Origin: Bacteroidales bacterium
GTDB taxonomy: Bacteria; Bacteroidota; Bacteroidia; Bacteroidales; Lentimicrobiaceae
Assembly (NCBI GenBank): GCA_016705005.1
Contig: JADIZB010000037.1
Span: 83,148 to 147,147 of the forward strand
DNA length: 64,000 nt
Direction of reading: 5' to 3'
The translations under genes and the position numbers were made by a program. Positions 63,958-64,000 of the stretch are shown here, piece after piece. The notes beneath the pieces were generated by a model. The model saw only the letters and a program-made list of their open reading frames with translations. It was not told where the DNA came from and did not search any database. The stretch's first letter is position 1, and each line of letters begins with the position of its first letter.

Positions 63958-64000
63958 GGGCCTATAGCTCAGTCGGTTAGAGCACCTGACTCATAATCAG
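63958..64000 (+). tRNA. tRNA with CAU anticodon (Met or Ile2), 3' part beyond window
   Basis: The acceptor 5' strand GGGCCTA, U8-A9, D arm GCTC...GAGC, then anticodon stem CCTGA, loop CTCATAA and the first bases of TCAGG. The anticodon is CAU. Elongator Met and lysidine-modified Ile2 tRNAs both carry this loop, so the identity needs the missing 3' half. About 43 of some 75 nt are present. Confidence 0.9.

Overview
The window is chromosomal DNA of a member of the Bacteroidota, probably a Bacteroidales/Marinilabiliales-like environmental lineage known from assembled sequence. The evidence is concordant. At least six proteins end in a type IX secretion (T9SS) type A sorting domain with a YPNP-type motif. 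Families largely confined to this phylum are present (DUF4837, DUF4403, head-GIN/DUF2807, lamin-tail/OadG fusions). ECF sigma factors are paired with unusual membrane anti-sigma proteins, and many promoters read TAnnTTTG at -7, some with TTG about 19-21 bases upstream. Shine-Dalgarno sequences are rare. No CRISPR array, rRNA operon, integrase or intact transposase was seen.

Layout. 1-9.1 kb: a secreted subtilase running off the left edge, lnt, two tandem paralogous T9SS proteins each preceded by a copy of the lnt 3' end, and an acyl-CoA dehydrogenase. Nearly every gene here is split by single-base indels. 9.5-13.5 kb: a DUF1800-DUF1501-discoidin/T9SS operon. 14.0-22.0 kb: an operon of ECF sigma factor, inner-membrane protein with an outer-membrane-barrel domain, and two large PKD-repeat surface proteins, closed by a terminator. 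22.1-29.2 kb: a MITE-like element, purN, a secreted protein, an ORF6N DNA-binding protein, tyrS, an epimerase and an MltF-type transglycosylase. 29.4-36.8 kb: an eight-gene TetR/TolC/HlyD/ABC efflux operon of the YbhGFSR type, with an operator-like palindrome over its promoter. 36.8-39.8 kb: DUF4837 lipoprotein and LysM transglycosylase.

39.9-45.5 kb: a second ECF locus in which the anti-sigma factor, a TonB-like protein and a VIT-VWA protein all end in the same TonB C-terminal domain. 45.8-50.4 kb: a complete operon for a Na+-translocating methylmalonyl-CoA decarboxylase (epimerase, carboxyltransferase, OadG-like subunit with a lamin-tail domain, biotin carrier, OadB-like pump). 50.5-64 kb: housekeeping and envelope genes (udk, hsp20, DnaQ-GIY-YIG nuclease, DUF4403, head-GIN, metallopeptidase, cysS, CPBP protease, dusB, sigma-54 regulator, HAD phosphatase) and the 5' part of a CAU tRNA at the right edge.

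The window is mostly core chromosome. The strongest candidates for unexplored biology are the two ECF sigma loci: one may connect a barrel in the outer membrane with a sigma factor and its surface proteins, the other shares a TonB C-terminal domain among three different proteins. The main caution is the cluster of about ten frameshifts in the first 8.3 kb against one in the remaining 55.7 kb, which looks more like sequence error than gene decay.
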